DNA of 17,828 nucleotides from Promethearchaeota archaeon (lineage in GTDB: Archaea > Asgardarchaeota > Lokiarchaeia > Sigynarchaeales > SOKP01). The position numbers and the translations under genes are program-made. Location: NCBI GenBank assembly GCA_004524425.1, contig SDNN01000043.1, positions 1 through 17,828 of the forward strand, written 5' to 3'. The notes beneath the pieces are model-generated. The model made no database searches, had not been told where the DNA came from, and saw nothing but the letters and a program-made list of their open reading frames with translations. Each line of letters opens with the position of its first letter. Position 1 is the first letter of the stretch. Below, one piece after another: positions 7,252 to 14,232 of this stretch.

Positions 7252-8745
7252 ATGAATAAGGAAAAAGAAATAACTTGGGATTTTTTAAAAAATTTAGCAG
7301 ATGCTTTAGATTCTTATAGAGTGAGAGCATTGATAGATGCTCAAGAAGAAATTATTGAGACAGGTTTATATGATGAACAGCAGTATCATCATATTTTATT
7401 AATGATGTGCAAAGAAGAGCACCTAAAGTATTCTCTTTTTAATTTCCTTAAATCCCAAGGTAATTGTTCTTATGATACATTGAAGAAATTTTCTCAAGAA
7501 TCTTCCATGGGTATTAAGAAGGCTCTTAGTCTGCTAAATCTATTAAATTATGAGAATCTTATCGAATTAGAAGAAATTCACGAATCCTTAAACGGAGATC
7601 CTGAAACCGCAGAACAATCAATATTTAAAGATTTGAAAATTACCGTATTAAATAAAGATCCGTTTAAAATTAAGCCTATTTATGAGCCTGTTAAAGTCAT
7701 ATTTGATGCAAAAATCTGTTCAGGATGCGGAATGTGTGCTGGAATTTGTCCCGTAAATTGTCTTGAAATTTATAATGGTTTTGGTAAAATAGATGAGGAA
7801 AAATGCATAAAATGTGGCTTATGTTATTTTGTGTGCCCAAGAAGTTACTTACCCGAAGGGTTAATCAATCTTTCCCAAGATTCTGAATCAAAAATAAAAG
7901 AATATAGCAAGATTGGTTATTATAAATCAATATATTCAGCTAGAACAAAGATCAAAGAAATATCTGAAACATGTCAAGATGGAGGCGTGTCTAGTACCTG
8001 CCTTTATTATCTTTTAGATAAAAATGAAATAGATCTTGCTATAGGAGCTAAAATGAGTAGAACATATTGGAGACCCGAACCAATGCTCATTACTAATAAG
8101 GATGAATTATTGGAAACCACTGGAACTAAATATGTAAATAATCCAACGTTAAGAAAACTGAATGAAATCAACAACAAAGTTAATAAGATCGCCATCGTAG
8201 GAGTTCCTTGCATGATGCAAGCATTACTAAAATCAGAAATTTATAATATTGGAATTCCATCCTTAGATAAAGTAATTTACCGAATCGGTATATTTTGCAT
8301 GGAATCCTTTTCTTATGAATCACTCCTAAAAATATGCGAAATAATGAACGTGAATATTAATGATGCCATAAAGATGGATATTAACAAGGGTAAATTTTTT
8401 GTTTATACCAAGTCTGGTGAGGAACATGCAGTTCCCATAAAAGAGGTCACTCACCTAGCTCGAGAGGATTGTGAAGTATGCTATGATTTAACTTCTGAAT
8501 CTGCAGACATTTCAATCGGATCGATTGGCTCTCCTTCGGGATGGAACACTGTCATAATAAGAACTGATAAAGGAGAAAAATTATACAAGGAATTATTAGA
8601 TAATGACTTAATTGAGTCAAAAGCAATTGAAGACGTAAAGCCTGGCTTACCCCTGCTGCTAAAAATAGCAGGTTCAAAAAAAAATAAGTGCCACAAGCAT
8701 GTTGAAATGAAGTTAAAACAATATGAACGAGTTCCTAATTATTGA
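7252..8745 (+). CDS. FrhB/FpoF-family F420-type oxidoreductase subunit with N-terminal helical/winged-helix-like extension
   Basis: A 497-residue iron-sulfur flavoprotein of the coenzyme F420 hydrogenase/dehydrogenase beta-subunit family, which moves electrons between F420 (or another donor) and iron-sulfur partners. Two 4Fe-4S motifs are clear: C156/159/162/166 and C185/188/191/195. The FrhB core follows, with QDGGVSS, GTKYVNNP, VGVPCMMQALL, IGIFCMES, and later REDCEVCYDLTSESADISIG. The first about 135 residues are not part of FrhB. They are helical, and residues 60-108 look like a winged helix, with a pattern of helix, SYDTLKKF, helix and NLIELEE. Placement 94 bases after mvhD suggests that the protein works with HdrA and MvhD. 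It ends in an ordinary TGA stop. Whether it really uses F420 cannot be read from sequence alone; some family members use ferredoxin or other substrates. Confidence 0.88.
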   Translation: MNKEKEITWDFLKNLADALDSYRVRALIDAQEEIIETGLYDEQQYHHILLMMCKEEHLKYSLFNFLKSQGNCSYDTLKKFSQESSMGIKKALSLLNLLNYENLIELEEIHESLNGDPETAEQSIFKDLKITVLNKDPFKIKPIYEPVKVIFDAKICSGCGMCAGICPVNCLEIYNGFGKIDEEKCIKCGLCYFVCPRSYLPEGLINLSQDSESKIKEYSKIGYYKSIYSARTKIKEISETCQDGGVSSTCLYYLLDKNEIDLAIGAKMSRTYWRPEPMLITNKDELLETTGTKYVNNPTLRKLNEINNKVNKIAIVGVPCMMQALLKSEIYNIGIPSLDKVIYRIGIFCMESFSYESLLKICEIMNVNINDAIKMDINKGKFFVYTKSGEEHAVPIKEVTHLAREDCEVCYDLTSESADISIGSIGSPSGWNTVIIRTDKGEKLYKELLDNDLIESKAIEDVKPGLPLLLKIAGSKKNKCHKHVEMKLKQYERVPNY

Positions 8746-8920
8746 GAGTATTTCTATTTCTCATGATTTCATTGACTAGATCTTTTAAAATTAGCAAAAA
8801 CCACAACCTACTTTTAGCTAATTACTCCCAAATATGTAGTAAAATCAAAAAATTAATATTAAATTCTGTATTAGTTCTTCTAATAAATAAACAAACTAAT
8901 AATTATATAAATGAACTAGC

Positions 8921-9421
8921 ATGAGCACACCGATTCGACCCAAAAATTTCCGTGAACAAGTGTTTTTCAGAAAATTGAGATCCCGTGTAGATGGAAATGC
9001 CAGAGTAACTTATGGATTAACCCAAATTACTGGGATAGGTCTTAGATTTGCACAAGCGGTAATCAATATTGCTGAAATTAGCCCCGACATGCGAATTGGC
9101 GCTCTTCCCGAAAAGGATCTTAATAGGCTTGAAGAAATAATATTAAATCCCATTGAAAATGGCATGCCACATTGGATGGTAAATCGCAAAAAAGACTTGC
9201 GAACAGGAGAAGACAAGCATATCCTGGGAAACCAACTGGAGATTACTGTTAAACGGGACATTGATCGCATGAAGAGAATCAAATCTTATAAAGGAATTCG
9301 ACACCATCTCCACTTAAAAGTCAGAGGTCAGAGAACTAAAAGTACAGGAAGACATGGCTTGGTTGTTGGAGTTGTAAGAAAGAAATTAAAGAAACAACTA
9401 ATGAAAGAGAAAAAGGGGTAA
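8921..9421 (+). CDS. rps13: 30S ribosomal protein S13 (uS13, archaeal/eukaryal type)
   Basis: A 166-residue small-subunit head protein that contacts 16S rRNA and the 50S bridge. The helix-two-turn-helix segment YGLTQITGIGLRFAQAV, the NP..MPHWMVNRKKDLRTGEDKH segment and C-terminal IRHHLHLKVRGQRTKSTGRHG are hallmarks, and the middle segment resembles eukaryotic S18. The N-terminal about 20 residues (PIRPKNFREQVFF) also resemble the eukaryotic start, supporting ATG 8921. It is the first gene of the S13-S4-S11 cluster, five bases before rps4. A TTATATAAA element at 8904-8912 is too close to the start to serve as its TATA box unless initiation is unusual. Confidence 0.97.
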   Translation: MSTPIRPKNFREQVFFRKLRSRVDGNARVTYGLTQITGIGLRFAQAVINIAEISPDMRIGALPEKDLNRLEEIILNPIENGMPHWMVNRKKDLRTGEDKHILGNQLEITVKRDIDRMKRIKSYKGIRHHLHLKVRGQRTKSTGRHGLVVGVVRKKLKKQLMKEKKG

Positions 9422-9426
9422 TCTAA

Positions 9427-9921
9427 TTGGGAGATCCGCGACGTTTAAAAAAGAAATTCAAAAAGCCAGCCCATCCTTATCAAAAGGACAGGATTATGGA
9501 AGAGCTGGAATTTCTTGGCAAGTATGGTTTAAGAAATAAAAGAGAATTTTGGAAATCTCGAAGTTTATTAGGTAAATGGAGAAACATTGCTAGACAATCG
9601 AGAGCGTTATCCAAAGAAACAGCTGCTGAGGTTCAACAATCATTAATAGCAAAATTACAGCGTTTAGGTGTTCTAGGTCCCGAAGCAGAATTTGACGACG
9701 TATTACTTCTCACCGTAGAGGATGTGTTGAAAAGAAGATTACAAACTTTAGTTTATGAGAAAGGTCTGGCAACGACGGTCTATGAAGCTAGACAAAAAAT
9801 AGTACATAACCATATTCAAGTCGGAAATAAACGAATCAACTCACCTTCTTACATGGTCAAAAAAGAAGAAGAAGATTTAATTTCTTTTGCTCCTTCAAGT
9901 CCTTTTTCGACTACAAGTTAA
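9427..9921 (+). CDS. rps4: 30S ribosomal protein S4 (uS4)
   Basis: A 164-residue primary 16S rRNA-binding protein for small-subunit assembly. The TTG start is chosen because the protein then begins GDPRRLKKKFKKPAHPY, the standard archaeal S4 start, with AGGGG about nine bases upstream. The S4 RNA-binding domain is seen as DVLKRRLQTLVYEKGLATTVYEARQKIVHNHIQVGNKRINSPSYMV, about residues 99-144. The short Ser/Phe-rich tail follows. It lies between rps13 and rps11 in the conserved archaeal order. Confidence 0.97.
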   Translation: MGDPRRLKKKFKKPAHPYQKDRIMEELEFLGKYGLRNKREFWKSRSLLGKWRNIARQSRALSKETAAEVQQSLIAKLQRLGVLGPEAEFDDVLLLTVEDVLKRRLQTLVYEKGLATTVYEARQKIVHNHIQVGNKRINSPSYMVKKEEEDLISFAPSSPFSTTS

Positions 9922-9943
9922 TAAATAAATGAGGAAAATAATA

Positions 9944-10339
9944 ATGAGCAGAACTAAATTGAAATTTGCACTCGTCCATATCTTTAGCTCGTATAATAAC
10001 ACGATAGTAACAGCCACAGATCTATCTGGTGGTGAAACTCTTGCTACGTGCTCTGGTGGAATGGTTACCAAAGCCGATAGGGATGAAAGTAGCCCATATG
10101 CCGCCATGCAATGCGGGTTTCGGGTGGCTAATGATTTAAAAGATAAGGGAATTACGGGGGTTCATATTAAAGTAAGAGCTCCAGGGGGAAATAAAGCACA
10201 AACACCTGGACCAGGAGCACAAGCCTGCATACGGGCATTAGCCAGATCAGGTCTTCAAATAGGAAGAATTGAAGAAGTCACCCCAAAAAGCCATGATCAC
10301 TGTAGGCGTAAGGGTGGTCATCGTGGCAGGAGAGTATAA
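9944..10339 (+). CDS. rps11: 30S ribosomal protein S11 (uS11)
   Basis: A 131-residue platform protein near the mRNA exit. Hallmarks are [67 protein letters not shown] and the basic C-terminal [13 protein letters not shown] chose ATG 9944 over the in-frame ATG at 9929 because GAGG at 9931-9934 sits nine bases before 9944 and the protein then begins MSRTK. It is the last gene of this ribosomal cluster; rpoD, which commonly follows in archaea, is absent. Confidence 0.97.
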   Translation: MSRTKLKFALVHIFSSYNNTIVTATDLSGGETLATCSGGMVTKADRDESSPYAAMQCGFRVANDLKDKGITGVHIKVRAPGGNKAQTPGPGAQACIRALARSGLQIGRIEEVTPKSHDHCRRKGGHRGRRV

Positions 10340-10450
10340 TTATAAAACTCTTCTAAACCTGTCAAATAATCAATCCAACTCAACCTGAATTATTTTCGAA
10401 TTCTTAAAACTTTTCTAATATTAATTTGAAAATTTTAGAGATCTTTTTTA

Positions 10451-10508
10451 ATTCTTAACCCATTAACATTCCTTCGATTTAGATTAGACGGGCTAAGAAT
10501 AGTTTTTT
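10451..10508 (+). terminator. Hairpin plus T-run at the end of the ribosomal cluster
   Basis: ATTCTTAACCC (10451-10461) pairs with GGGCTAAGAAT (10490-10500) at 10 of 11 positions around a 28-base loop, followed two bases later by six T (10503-10508). A second T6 run precedes it at 10444-10449. Together they look like a transcription end for rps13-rps4-rps11. A structured small RNA is an alternative. Confidence 0.45.
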
Positions 10509-10522
10509 AGGTGTTTTAACAA

Positions 10523-10532
10523 TTTATATAAG
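10523..10532 (+). promoter_or_regulatory. TATA-like element upstream of the Pro/Glu-rich gene
   Basis: TTTATATAAG matches the archaeal box A well. The expected transcription start would be near 10555, giving a leader of about 100 bases before ATG 10657. Confidence 0.4.
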
Positions 10533-10656
10533 CTAAAGAATACCAAGGTTTAAGTAATAAATCCACATATTACAAAAAAATATATTATTGAAAATTTTCT
10601 TATATGTTAGAGGAATATTTATTCTTTAGAAAACGAGTAAAATATGGAGTGGTTAA

Positions 10657-12303
10657 ATGAGTAAGGAAGAAATGATCCAAGAAATTAGAACAATATACTT
10701 GCATCTAACTGATCAAGAACCAACTCCAGATGAAGAGATCGAAGCTAGGGAAAAATTACTCGAAATATTTACTGAGTTCAAGGATCTAAGCCTGTTACCC
10801 CGGCAAAATGACTTAATTGAAAATATCATAAATGAATTGAATGAATGGGACACTTTGGAGCTGTGGTTTAAAGAAACTGAAAATCTACCAAAAGTAATTG
10901 AAAAATTCCTAAAGATCTCAGAAAAAGACAAAATTACCCCCAAAGTTGAAACTAAGACAATCAAGGAGGAATCACTTAAAGAGGAAATTACTTCGAGAGC
11001 AGAAATCCCACAAGTTGATATTTCTAAAATTGTGTCGCAAGTAACTGAACAGTTTAAAGGAGAAATAGATAATTTGAAAGGAACCATTGCAGAACTCAAG
11101 GCTGAATTAGACAAAAAAGAAGGCAAAATTAAAGATCTATCGGAAAAAAGAGTGGTTAAAAAGATCACTCCGAAGAAAGAAGTGAAATTAGCTCCTCCAG
11201 AAATTAAGATTCCTTCAATGGTTAAACCCAAAAAACCATTACATGTGACAACTCCTGCAAAGCATGAGGTTGAGACTCCAAGGCTCAAGATATCAGCTTC
11301 AAAATTAATAAAATCAATTGAAGAGGAAATTAAAGAAGAGACTGAAAATGAGCCTCCAGAACAAGCAGAACCTGAAATTTACCCTGAAAAAGAGACTCAG
11401 GAGCTTATAAAACCTGAAATTTCTACTGAAAAATTAGAAGAAATCGAGAGACCTGTTGAAGAAACAGACAAGCCAAAATTATCTCCTTTAGTGGAAGAGA
11501 TGCCAAGCTCTGCTCCTGAACCAGAAATACCATTTAAATCTCCAGAGATTCCATTCGAAGAAAAAGAACCAGAAAAAGAAGAAGAGATTAAATTATCACC
11601 TTTACCTGTAAAAAAACCTAAAGAATTAGAACCTAAAAAGGAGGCGGAAGAATTAACGCCATTGCCTTCAGAGAAACCTCAAGAATTGAAGAAAGAAATA
11701 GAAGAAGCAAAAGAACCAGTTAAAACACCAAAAAAAACCGAGAAAATACCAGAAGAACCCATGTTAACGCCAATACCAAAAGAAAAGCCAAAAAACTCGG
11801 AAACGCCTATTTTACAACCCACTATAAACGAGAAAATTAAAATTAGTCCCATTCATATAGAAGAGATAGATACAGACGAAATAAAATCTTCTGGAACAGA
11901 TTTATTCAATGTGTTTTCTTCAGTTGGCAGTAAATCTGACAGCGGTTCGCCTTTCTCAAAAAAAGAACCTGCAGTGGAAGTTTCTAAAAAGAAGGAAGAC
12001 ATGAAGGAGCAAAAAATCCCGAGTGAACTTCAAGTTTTTAGTCCTCCAATAAGTAAAGAAACTCCCATGGCAACTTCCGAAAAAGAACTTCCTTCAGATA
12101 AGGATTCTCTCTATCAAGAATTAATCGCGCTTGAAGGAAGAAGATACTCCCTAGAGAAAAGTTATAAAGATATTTCCAACGTCTATGCAGGCGGACAGAT
12201 TGATGAGTATGAATTTACTACAAAAAGTGAGGAACTTAAAAATCGATTGGATGAGATAAGCTCGAGAATAACCACTATTCGAAAAATTATTTCAAATTTA
12301 TAG
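10657..12303 (+). CDS. Pro/Glu/Lys-rich repeat protein with coiled coil and SHOCT-like C-terminus
   Basis: A 548-residue cytosolic protein of unrecognised family. Residues 1-95 are an acidic helical domain. Residues about 122-165 form a coiled coil. Residues about 170-480 are low-complexity, rich in Pro, Glu and Lys and probably disordered. A short motif of the form K/E/M-L/I-S/T-P-L/I recurs at residues 274, 312, 332, 369 and 395; the second and third copies extend to LPxxKPxEL. The last 66 residues (483-548) are helical with YAGGQIDEYEFTTKSEELKNRL, resembling SHOCT-type short C-terminal modules that often act in oligomerisation. The ATG is preceded by GGAG with a spacing of seven. There is no signal peptide or membrane segment. 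The architecture suggests a scaffold with repeated peptide docking motifs; this is inference. Confidence 0.75.
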   Translation: MSKEEMIQEIRTIYLHLTDQEPTPDEEIEAREKLLEIFTEFKDLSLLPRQNDLIENIINELNEWDTLELWFKETENLPKVIEKFLKISEKDKITPKVETKTIKEESLKEEITSRAEIPQVDISKIVSQVTEQFKGEIDNLKGTIAELKAELDKKEGKIKDLSEKRVVKKITPKKEVKLAPPEIKIPSMVKPKKPLHVTTPAKHEVETPRLKISASKLIKSIEEEIKEETENEPPEQAEPEIYPEKETQELIKPEISTEKLEEIERPVEETDKPKLSPLVEEMPSSAPEPEIPFKSPEIPFEEKEPEKEEEIKLSPLPVKKPKELEPKKEAEELTPLPSEKPQELKKEIEEAKEPVKTPKKTEKIPEEPMLTPIPKEKPKNSETPILQPTINEKIKISPIHIEEIDTDEIKSSGTDLFNVFSSVGSKSDSGSPFSKKEPAVEVSKKKEDMKEQKIPSELQVFSPPISKETPMATSEKELPSDKDSLYQELIALEGRRYSLEKSYKDISNVYAGGQIDEYEFTTKSEELKNRLDEISSRITTIRKIISNL

Positions 12304-12312
12304 AAAAGTTCT

Positions 12313-13074
12313 CTAATTTTGATTGACTTTGAAACAAGGGGGCAAGTTTTTTTTATGTTCCGTTTTTTTTATCATTCTTCTAACTTTCTCAATATCTTTC
12401 TTATCTAATCCTTTTAAATTTAAATCATGGTCTAATCTATAGAGAATTTCGTCAAGAACATCATAACTCATGCCAATTTCATCCTCATCTGTTTGCCCTT
12501 CCCATAATCCCGCTGATGGTGGTTTCTTGATTATTCTTTCAGGTACATTAAGTAATTTAGCTATTTTTCTTACCTCACCTTTATAGAGCGCTCCTATAGG
12601 CTCAAAATCAACCCCCCCATCTCCATATTTTGTAAAATATCCAATAGCTATTTCGGATCGATTCCCTGTACCTCCAACAAGATACCCTTTTGACTGACCA
12701 ATAGAATATAACGTGGTCATCCTTAGTCGTGGCTTGATATTGGAGATAGCCATCTCATTTGATTTTGTTTCGCTCGGGAGTAACTTTAATAGTTCTTTAT
12801 AAACGGAAGTTAAATCTAATACTAATAATGAGATGTCTAAATTCTTAGCTACCAATTCAGCATCACTAAGATCTTGGGGAAGTGACTCAATTGGCAAACC
12901 TAAACCTAAAATATTCTCTTTTCCTAAGGCATTCACGCATAATGAAGTAGTGACGGCGCTATCTATCCCTCCACTCAATCCCACCACAACGCCCTTAGCA
13001 CCTGCCTCAAAAATATAATTTTTGATCCATGTTTGGATTTCCGAAATCAATTTTTTAAGATCTAAATCACGCAT
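12313..13074 (-). CDS. nadE: NH3-dependent NAD+ synthetase
   Basis: A 253-residue enzyme that amidates nicotinic acid adenine dinucleotide to NAD+ with ATP and ammonia, the last step of NAD synthesis. The PP-loop ATP-binding motif SGGIDS is at residues 34-39. Further hallmarks are IKPRLRMTTLYSIGQ, GGTGNRSEIAIGYFTKYGDGGVDFEPIG, and KPPSAGLWEGQTDEDEIGMSYDVLDEIL. No glutaminase domain is present, and the length matches the short ammonia-dependent form. The ATG start has GAGGG about ten bases upstream. It is convergent with the Pro/Glu-rich gene (nine-base gap) and divergent from the 140-residue gene, with 103 bases between. Confidence 0.96.
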   Translation of the reverse strand: MRDLDLKKLISEIQTWIKNYIFEAGAKGVVVGLSGGIDSAVTTSLCVNALGKENILGLGLPIESLPQDLSDAELVAKNLDISLLVLDLTSVYKELLKLLPSETKSNEMAISNIKPRLRMTTLYSIGQSKGYLVGGTGNRSEIAIGYFTKYGDGGVDFEPIGALYKGEVRKIAKLLNVPERIIKKPPSAGLWEGQTDEDEIGMSYDVLDEILYRLDHDLNLKGLDKKDIEKVRRMIKKTEHKKNLPPCFKVNQN

Positions 13075-13160
13075 TAGTACTTTCCCTCTTTAAAATATTT
13101 ATTTCAATCTTAGAAGGTAAATAGTTCTCGCTCTTAATATTTGAAAATTTTTTAAATGTC

Positions 13161-13176
13161 TAATATTATAATATTA
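13161..13176. promoter_or_regulatory. 16-base perfect A/T palindrome just before a start codon
   Basis: TAATATTATAATATTA reads identically on both strands and ends one base before the ATG of the 140-residue gene. It contains TATA-like sequence, but it is too close to the ATG to be the TATA box for that start. It may be a regulator site or a chance feature of A/T-only DNA. Confidence 0.3.
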
Positions 13177-13177
13177 T

Positions 13178-13600
13178 ATGGCTGAAGAATTTAAAACTAT
13201 TGTAGATTCATCGTTTGATAATGCGAATTTTCCTCCTTTCTGGGCTTATACTAAGGATTATATATTTGGAATGATCCCTGCTAATGCTGAAGGGTCTCGA
13301 TGGACAGAGGTCTCCTATACTTTTGAGGAACCTGAGGAACCACTACTCAAGACAGAAAGAAATGCTGATTTGTCATATCAATTCCTCCTAGAAGAGGTAT
13401 CAAAAGGGCTCGCGTTTTATGTAGAAGATTTGAATGTAAATAATATAAAGGAATTTGCAAAGTCTATAGAATCAAAATCAGGCCCAGATAAAATCAAAGC
13501 TCTTATTTCAGAGCTGATAAATAACTCTAGCGAGTATTCTAAAAATCTTCCAATTGTTAAGGATAAATCTGGTCTAGGAATTTTGAAGGAAAAAGTTTAA
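13178..13600 (+). CDS. Hypothetical protein, 140 residues
   Basis: An acidic soluble protein with no motif I recognise. It begins with an aromatic-rich segment (FPPFWAYTKDYIFGM, residues 18-32), followed by an EEPEEPLLKTERN stretch and then helical segments to the C-terminus. It has no cysteines, signal peptide or membrane helix. The start is ATG 13178; there is no ribosome binding site upstream, so it may be leaderless. Its TAA stop is one base from the stop of the convergent 13602-14096 gene. Confidence 0.6.
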   Translation: MAEEFKTIVDSSFDNANFPPFWAYTKDYIFGMIPANAEGSRWTEVSYTFEEPEEPLLKTERNADLSYQFLLEEVSKGLAFYVEDLNVNNIKEFAKSIESKSGPDKIKALISELINNSSEYSKNLPIVKDKSGLGILKEKV

Positions 13601-13601
13601 A

Positions 13602-14096
13602 TTAGAGATATAATCCACTTCTTTGGGGATGTTTCTTTCTGAACTCAATATCAATTTTTCTTGCTAGTTGAAAACCTAGATTCGAATCTCTTTCGTTTAT
13701 AATTTTTTTTAAATATTCTCCATGTTGCTGAGAATATTTTTCAATTCCTGCAGCCACTATATTCTGGTTTTGTTTAACGGGCACCACCATTCCAAACAAT
13801 CTGAGCATGTCATTTGGTGCCATTTTTTTTCCTACTTCTTCATCGATATCTTTATCAATATTCTTTATTTGAGTTCCCATTGATAAAGCAGAAAAAGGAC
13901 TTAATTGTTTTGACTTCAACCAAAATGCATTTGGTTCTTTAGTGATGAACGTATCATTATTTCCTTGATCATCTTTCGACCCTATGACCCTCCAATCTTT
14001 TGGGTCTTTATCATATTCTTTTTTCATTTTTTTAATGATTGAATTGATTGGAGAAATTCCATCATCATCTTCCTTTTCATTTGCTTTCTTCGTCAT
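13602..14096 (-). CDS. Hypothetical charged protein, 164 residues
   Basis: A highly charged soluble protein of unknown family. It opens with a Lys/Glu/Asp-rich tail and then has SPINSIIKKMKKEYDKDPKDWRVIGS, a central AFWLKSKQLSPFSALSMGTQIKNI, and a C-terminal helical part ending KKHPQRSGLYL. No catalytic motif, signal peptide or membrane helix is seen. The ATG at 14096-14094 is preferred; an in-frame TTG two codons upstream (14102) is also possible. A GGTGA about 20 bases upstream is too far for a normal ribosome binding site. It is divergent from the methyltransferase gene with a shared AT-rich spacer, but nothing in the sequence marks it as a restriction partner. Confidence 0.6.
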   Translation of the reverse strand: MTKKANEKEDDDGISPINSIIKKMKKEYDKDPKDWRVIGSKDDQGNNDTFITKEPNAFWLKSKQLSPFSALSMGTQIKNIDKDIDEEVGKKMAPNDMLRLFGMVVPVKQNQNIVAAGIEKYSQQHGEYLKKIINERDSNLGFQLARKIDIEFRKKHPQRSGLYL

Positions 14097-14180
14097 TTTC
14101 AATATAATAAAGTGAATTCACCTTTAAAAACATGAAGAATATTCTTTAAAAGATCTCAATCAATAAAAGCTCAGAATCTA

Positions 14181-14189
14181 TATTATATA
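14181..14189 (+). promoter_or_regulatory. TATA-like element for the methyltransferase gene
   Basis: TATTATATA lies 44 bases before the ATG at 14233. A transcription start near 14210 would leave a short leader with no clear ribosome binding site. Confidence 0.3.
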
Positions 14190-14232
14190 CAATTTTTATT
14201 AATTTTGCTCAGCATTGCACCATGGTAAAAAA

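Larger units (their letters stand above)
10340..10656. other. 317-base gene-free region after rps11
   Basis: No credible coding sequence is visible on either strand. The region holds a T6 run (10444-10449), a terminator-like hairpin with T run (10451-10508), a TATA-like element (10523-10532), and GGAG (10646-10649) seven bases before the next gene's ATG. The rest is very AT-rich sequence without tRNA-like structure. Confidence 0.6.

Noticed and set aside
8743..8745. UGA of the frhB-like gene as another selenocysteine codon
   Set aside because: Read-through adds only seven residues before another UGA and there is no conserved cysteine expected there. It is an ordinary stop.
8904..8912. TTATATAAA as the promoter of rps13
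   Set aside because: It ends only eight bases before the ATG, so transcription starting about 25 bases downstream would begin inside the gene. The N-terminal residues look genuine, so the start was kept and the element not called.
8742..8924. 60-codon open frame between the frhB-like gene and rps13
   Set aside because: It starts at a non-ATG codon overlapping the previous stop, is low-complexity and Leu/Asn/Lys-rich as expected from AT-rich spacer, and has no ribosome binding site or recognisable domain.
10713..11288. 191-codon open frame on the minus strand inside the Pro/Glu-rich gene
   Set aside because: It is a shadow of the Lys/Glu-rich + strand gene, which has a ribosome binding site, a TATA-like element and coherent domains. 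The minus frame is Ser/Phe/Leu-rich antisense composition.
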